From Bacteroidales bacterium (lineage in GTDB: Bacteria; Bacteroidota; Bacteroidia; Bacteroidales; UBA10428): a DNA stretch of 9,970 nucleotides. Location of the stretch: NCBI GenBank assembly GCA_016926235.1, contig JAFGOZ010000369.1, forward strand, positions 1-9,970, given 5' to 3'. Shown one piece after another: positions 6,983 through 9,970 of the stretch; the first letter of the stretch is position 1, and each line of letters begins with the position of its first letter. A model generated the notes under the pieces. The model had not been told where the DNA came from and did not search any database. It saw only the letters and a list, made by a program, of their open reading frames with translations. A program made the translations under genes and the position numbers.

Positions 6983-7567
6983 TTAAACTATCAATGTTGA
7001 ATAATAATAAATTTCATTAATCCTTAAAAAATTAGCGTTTGGCTGAAGCTCTCTATTTGTGTCTAAGAAATTGATGTCGTTTCCCGCCTCTTTCGAAAAA
7101 GATAACTTGTAATAATAAATAGTCGTTAATAATAGAGCCCCAATAGCGTTTATTGTGTTTTGCAAGTTTGCCTCATTATAATGGTTGTTTCTTTGATGTT
7201 TAACATTGTTGTAACTTCTCCACCAATCTGGATTTGTTTCTCCAGTCCAATTAATCCATGGTTTATATGAAAGACTAAATCTGTCAAGCCATATTTCTTC
7301 ATTCACAAAATCTGGTAAATTTGCTTTTACTATCTGCCTGTAATCATTTATGTTATTTGCATTTTGAGTGGAATCCAATATTTCACAAATCTCTTTCATA
7401 ATAACATCTATCTCAGATGATGCGGAAAGTAATAAATGAGTTAATTCAATTGAGTATGTCTGTAAGTTATCATTACAGAATTCAATATATCGTGATAAAT
7501 TTTCTAAGTCTTTTTCTAAAGCTAAGTAATAATTCCAATGATGCTTAGGTGTCGTAAAAGTTATCAT
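6983..7567 (-). CDS. helical protein with WWRSYNNVKH motif, possibly HEPN-like
   Basis: 194 residues, predicted mostly helical. Residues 115-124 read WWRSYNNVKH, which places R117 and H124 in an R-x6-H arrangement as in HEPN ribonucleases, followed by R126 and a long hydrophobic helix (NTINAIGALLLTTIYYY, 137-153). An earlier helix carries SSEIDVIMKEICE (50-62), where HEPN proteins often have conserved acidic residues. I know the 'WWxxYNxxKH' pattern from uncharacterised bacterial proteins; a ribonuclease role is inference only. It is the sole gene of its cassette: GTTACAC box 22 bp before the ATG, complementary box 13 bp after the stop. Confidence 0.65.
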   Translation of the reverse strand: MITFTTPKHHWNYYLALEKDLENLSRYIEFCNDNLQTYSIELTHLLLSASSEIDVIMKEICEILDSTQNANNINDYRQIVKANLPDFVNEEIWLDRFSLSYKPWINWTGETNPDWWRSYNNVKHQRNNHYNEANLQNTINAIGALLLTTIYYYKLSFSKEAGNDINFLDTNRELQPNANFLRINEIYYYSTLIV

Positions 7568-7589
7568 TTATCGTTGTTTTTAAAATTGT

Positions 7590-7721
7590 GTGTAACGTTC
7601 GATGGTATGGCGTCGTGCGGGTTTACGAAGCGATTTCTTATCAGTTTACTACAATTCTTTTTACGAGCCGCGAACCTGCTTTAAACACTGATTCCCGCAT
7701 GCGCTATACTATGTGTTGGCG
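7590..7721 (-). repeat. attC-like site, 132 bp
   Basis: On the - strand it runs from CGCCAAC (7715-7721), 11 bases past the stop of the gene at 7733, to GTTACAC (7590-7596). The arms pair over about 20 bp (7601-7621 with 7694-7713) with one extra unpaired base and several G:T positions, the bulged-stem form typical of attC sites. CGCCAAC matches the complement of the GTTGGTG opening the same cassette (8720-8726) at six of seven positions. Confidence 0.75.
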
Positions 7722-7732
7722 GTATGTGCATA

Positions 7733-8257
7733 TTATTTAGTATTTAAGTCAGTTCTCATCTCTTCGATTATTAAGTCCTCCAATTCTTTAAAAGGATGAT
7801 TTTTTTTAAACTTATTTCCAGATTCGAAGAACTTATTTAAAAGTTCTGTTTGAATCTCGGGTGAAATCCCTCTTTTATCTTGAAGTGAGTTATGCTTATA
7901 AAAGTCTTCAAAACAACTTTGCAACTCATTTGTCATTTTCCTTAGATTGCTAAAGATAGATTGAGAAAGATAAGGTTGATTTACCATGTAATAATTTATA
8001 AAACTCTCAAACCCCACAAAAACCTCTTTAACTATTGTTTGGTCTCCAGTATATTGATATCGTTGAATCTTTAATTTCAAATCGAAAATGAATTTTAAAA
8101 TGTCTTTATAAATCTGCATTTTTTCTTTAAATACACCGCTGAAAGAAATCTTATATGTTTCTATTGACTTATCAATCCGACCTTTTACTATCCAATAGAA
8201 AATAATATTACCAATAACGGCAACTAATCCTGGTATAATGTATTTTAAATATTCCAT
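7733..8257 (-). CDS. single-span membrane-anchored protein of unknown function
   Basis: 174 residues. One N-terminal membrane helix (about 5-25, YIIPGLVAVIGNIIFYWIVKG) is followed by a basic stretch and then a long, mainly helical, charged cytoplasmic-type domain (about 27-174) rich in Phe, Lys and Glu. There is no cleavage site, so it should stay as a membrane anchor. I do not recognise the family. The ATG lies three bases after the stop of the decayed gene 8261-8696, so it was probably translated as the second gene of that cassette, and no attC-like site separates them. It ends 11 bases before the site at 7590-7721. Confidence 0.7.
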   Translation of the reverse strand: MEYLKYIIPGLVAVIGNIIFYWIVKGRIDKSIETYKISFSGVFKEKMQIYKDILKFIFDLKLKIQRYQYTGDQTIVKEVFVGFESFINYYMVNQPYLSQSIFSNLRKMTNELQSCFEDFYKHNSLQDKRGISPEIQTELLNKFFESGNKFKKNHPFKELEDLIIEEMRTDLNTK

Positions 8258-8260
8258 GGA

Positions 8261-8696
8261 CTATTTAGAAATGAGTTTGTATTTAGGTCTCTTTTCAAGT
8301 ATCCACTTGCGATAAGGAATCACTTTTGCTTCGTTGTGTGCAATCTGAGATCTTTTCGGTTTATTATAGTGTTTAGTCATTTCAAATCTTACTGTTACCA
8401 CCTCTTCAAAGTATAAGCACTTTCTTATTAAAATATCATTTCCCCTTTATTTCTGTTAATTTACAGTCTAGATAATTTTCCTTTGAATCATCAATAGTTC
8501 CTTAAAATGACTTATCAATATACGTGGAATCAGTTTGTAATTATATTTGAGTCATATATTGACTTGGAATTACTTGCCATTTTGCTTTTGAATAATTCTC
8601 ATATATTTTAAAATCATCAACTTGTGATTGAAGTAAATTTGAAATTACCAATCAAAGTATTAATAAAGTTATTTTCTTCAAATCTATAAGTTTCAT
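8261..8696 (-). pseudogene. decayed secreted-protein gene (three in-frame stops and one frameshift)
   Basis: An ATG at 8696, 23 bp after a GTTGGTG box, opens a frame that looks like a small secreted protein: MKLIDLKKITLLIL, a TGA (8652-8654), then LVISNLLQSQ as a signal-peptide end, then VDDFKIYENYSKAKWQVIPSQ. Two TAA codons follow in the same frame (8541-8543, 8502-8504) with coding-like sequence between and after them. In a GGGG run near 8442-8445, removing one G joins this frame to ...NDILIRKCLYFEEVVTVRFE and then MTKHYNKPKRSQIAHNEAK..., ending at TAG 8261. The repaired product would be about 144 residues. An alternative is that only the last 39 codons (ATG 8380 to 8261) are translated as a small peptide just ahead of the membrane protein. 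Family unknown. Confidence 0.6.
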
Positions 8697-8719
8697 TATT
8701 TGCAGTCAGCCAGCATTAC

Positions 8720-8851
8720 CACCAACGGTCACATGTATGAAATGTTTGGGGTTTGCGGGCTCGTCACTGTCAACCGTTACAAATGCTGATGCGGGGCAGA
8801 CTGTTTCAAGTAGCCACTAAACCCCCAAATGTTTTATACATGCTGTTGGGC
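8720..8851 (-). repeat. attC-like site, 132 bp (clearest copy)
   Basis: On the - strand it begins with GCCCAAC (8845-8851), a perfect RYYYAAC, 11 bases past the stop of the gene at 8863, and ends with GTTGGTG (8720-8726). The box is the exact complement of the GTTGGGC that opens the same cassette at 9411-9417. The arms pair as CATGTAT..AAA..TTTGGGG..TTT..GGC over about 30 bp with several extra unpaired bases. It shares a 17-mer with the site at 6839-6969 and a 12-mer with 522-645. Confidence 0.8.
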
Positions 8852-8862
8852 ACTGGCATTTA

Positions 8863-9396
8863 TTATGGAATTATTAATTTTTCTTTTTCAAGATTCACTA
8901 TATAAAGTTTTTGATGTTTTTCATAGAACTCTCCGAATCCCAATGACATTACTCGCTCGAAACATTCAAAATGGCTTTTGCCTCTTCCTTTTCTGTTGGC
9001 CAGAAGAATCATAGCGCATGATTCCATTTTGTCATTAATAAAACCTAAATACTGTCTGTCATACTTTTTTAAATATCTATTCACATTGTTTTTCGGTCTA
9101 TATGTACCTATTTGTCTTGGATTATTTTGGTTAACATTATTGTACTGATTTTTGAGAATCACTTCAATGCATTTTACCTGGGATTCCGTCAATGTGAATG
9201 TCTTTTTAGATTTTTCAATCATATATCCATGATAGTTTTCTGGAAATATGTAACCAACATAACCCTTAAATTCTATTAAAAAAGTAGTGTCAGCTAGAAC
9301 ATCTTTATTAAAATTTTCAAACAGTTCACACTGGGAAAACACAGGTCTTGAAAGAGTAACCAATAAAACTGCTAATATGATTTTATGAGTATGCAT
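8863..9396 (-). CDS. secreted protein of unknown function
   Basis: 177 residues with a clear N-terminal signal peptide (MHTHKIILAVLLVTLSRPVFS, likely cleaved before Q22; the 'FSQ' ending is common in Bacteroidota). The mature part is mixed alpha/beta with cysteines at 23, 76, 127 and 145, which could form disulfides outside the cytoplasm. Blocks such as QYLGFINDKMESCAMILLANRKG (about 115-137) look like a folded core, but I do not recognise the family. It is a single-gene cassette: GTTGGGC box 14 bp before the ATG and the complementary box 11 bp after the stop. It is the cassette nearest the recombinase gene. Confidence 0.7.
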   Translation of the reverse strand: MHTHKIILAVLLVTLSRPVFSQCELFENFNKDVLADTTFLIEFKGYVGYIFPENYHGYMIEKSKKTFTLTESQVKCIEVILKNQYNNVNQNNPRQIGTYRPKNNVNRYLKKYDRQYLGFINDKMESCAMILLANRKGRGKSHFECFERVMSLGFGEFYEKHQKLYIVNLEKEKLIIP

Positions 9397-9410
9397 TTTA
9401 ATTTGCTTGT

Positions 9411-9417
9411 GCCCAAC
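9411..9417 (-). other. GTTRRRY box opening the first cassette
   Basis: On the - strand GTTGGGC, a perfect GTTRRRY, 14 bp before the ATG at 9396 and exactly complementary to the AAC-type box at 8845-8851. I find no matching palindrome arm on its far side (9418-9574), so this junction is not a full attC-like site. It may be an attI-like or secondary insertion point. The rest of 9418-9574 holds a 14-bp palindrome (GTTTGATTTCAAAC, 9457-9470) and nothing else I can support. Confidence 0.55.
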
Positions 9418-9574
9418 GTGTCCATAATCACATTGTGTTTATATTAATTTATATCAGTTTGATTTCAAACAGAGTTAAAGTAAATAGCTTTTATACTTAT
9501 GAAACTATATAAAACCATGAGAATCGCGCTTTATTAAATGTCCCAAAGCAATTTAGACAAACTGCATGAAAAAG

Positions 9575-9970
9575 TCAAATGATAAACCGGATGTCTCTGG
9601 CAATTTTCATATGGAGCACTTTTGCGTAGTGTTTTTGGGTGGTACGGATGTTTGAATGACCTAGGAGATTACTGACGGTTTCAATAGGTACATCCTTGTT
9701 CAGCAAGATTGTTCCATAGGTTTTACGGCCAACGTGTGTGGTTAGCTTTTTGCGAATGCCGACTTCTGATGCAATTTTTTTTAAGGCGGCATTGTATTTC
9801 TGGTTGCTAAAGGAGGGCAGTGAAAAATTGTATTTAGCCAGGATTTTCCAAACTTTGCCAATAACCGGAATAACACATTCCGCACCCTCAACCTTTTGTC
9901 GGGTAATGTTTATCCATAGTAAACCGTCGTTATCTTTAATCAGATTGGAGGCATTGAGCCTGATTAAATC
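9575..9970 (-). CDS. tyrosine recombinase/integrase, C-terminal catalytic part (5' end outside window)
   Basis: 131 residues are visible, in frame to the window edge, so the N-terminal DNA-binding part and the first catalytic arginine are missing. Seen are a beta-hairpin with a likely catalytic lysine (ITRQKVEGAECVIPV), the H-x-x-R box (THVGRKTYGT), the second histidine in LLGHSNIRTT, and the nucleophile tyrosine in QKHYAKV. This is the IntDOT/IntN1-like pattern common in Bacteroidota conjugative and mobilizable elements. The extra segment before the H-x-x-R box that marks integron integrases (IntI) is absent, so it is unlikely to be the enzyme acting on the cassettes. It probably moves the larger element that carries the array. 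It is by eye more GC-rich than the cassettes, like the ATPase at the other edge. Confidence 0.85.
   Translation of the reverse strand, partial: DLIRLNASNLIKDNDGLLWINITRQKVEGAECVIPVIGKVWKILAKYNFSLPSFSNQKYNAALKKIASEVGIRKKLTTHVGRKTYGTILLNKDVPIETVSNLLGHSNIRTTQKHYAKVLHMKIARDIRFII

Larger units (their letters stand above)
522..9417 (-). mobile_element. integron-like gene cassette array without a visible integron integrase (CALIN-like)
   Basis: All six intact genes and the decayed one are on the - strand. Most units show GTT box, short leader, gene(s), 8-13 bp, AAC box and palindrome. Boxes at the two ends of a cassette are complementary for three cassettes (two exact, one six of seven) and similar for a fourth, as expected if each cassette circularised and integrated as a unit. 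The GTT boxes lie 14-31 bp before the first start codon. Known attC sites have these properties; assignment to the integron family is inference because no IntI is in the window. The restriction gene at the left end is bracketed by a different repeat and may have entered separately. Confidence 0.65.

Noticed and set aside
8261..8696. Stop-codon recoding instead of a pseudogene
   Set aside because: Both TGA and TAA interrupt the frame and a frameshift is also needed; other genes here use normal stops, so decay is the simpler reading.
471..9417. CRISPR array
   Set aside because: The repeats are few, long, palindromic and separated by genes, not short direct repeats with uniform spacers.
9457..9470. 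Palindrome GTTTGATTTCAAAC near the recombinase gene
   Set aside because: Short and AT-rich, without a T-run or promoter nearby; not enough to call an operator or attachment site.
9575..9970. Integron integrase (IntI)
   Set aside because: The segment between the beta-hairpin and the H-x-x-R box is short and lacks the IntI-specific insertion; the motifs are those of Bacteroidota element integrases.

Overview
The window looks like a stretch of a Bacteroidota (Bacteroidetes) genome. The evidence is AT-rich coding DNA, little purine-rich ribosome-binding sequence before starts, a secreted protein with a Bacteroidota-style 'FSQ' signal-peptide end, a TAnnTTTG-type -7 box, and a Bacteroidota-type tyrosine recombinase. 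Two backbone pieces lie at the edges: the C-terminal end of a RecA-like ATPase on the + strand (1-360) and the C-terminal catalytic part of a tyrosine recombinase on the - strand (9575-9970). By eye both are more GC-rich than the DNA between them, as expected for the backbone of an integrative or mobilizable element or prophage carrying cargo.

Between them (about 522-9417) every gene is on the - strand, and most genes are separated by 130-bp imperfect palindromes. Read on the - strand, each unit has the same order: a GTTRRRY-like box, 14-31 bp, ATG, gene(s), stop, 8-13 bp, an AAC-ended box, a long imperfect stem, and the next GTT box. The AAC box after a gene is usually complementary to the GTT box before that same gene. 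This is the architecture of integron gene cassettes with attC sites. No integron integrase is visible, so I read the region as an integron-like cassette array lacking its integrase (CALIN-like). Sites with stems are at 8720-8851, 7590-7721, 6839-6969, 4772-4846 (short form) and 522-645 (divergent). At 5645-5661 only the two end boxes remain.

In the direction of transcription (right to left) the cargo is: a secreted protein of unknown function (8863-9396); a decayed secreted-protein gene (8261-8696) followed directly by a one-helix membrane protein (7733-8257); a helical protein with a WWRSYNNVKH motif, possibly HEPN-like (6983-7567); a MazF/PemK-like small protein (6435-6809) with an AbiGi-family protein (5670-6431); a second AbiGi-family protein (4858-5613); and a 1236-residue single-chain type IIG restriction-modification enzyme (800-4510). 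The restriction gene is flanked by two direct copies of a different 92-bp structured repeat (700-791 and 4609-4700).

Much of the recognisable cargo points to defence against phage: a restriction-modification enzyme, two abortive-infection family proteins, and possible toxin-like folds. The genes probably do not form one pathway. They are more likely independent cassettes collected at one site. The most notable signals are the cassette architecture itself, the collapsed site between the two AbiGi genes, and the second family of structured repeats around the restriction gene.
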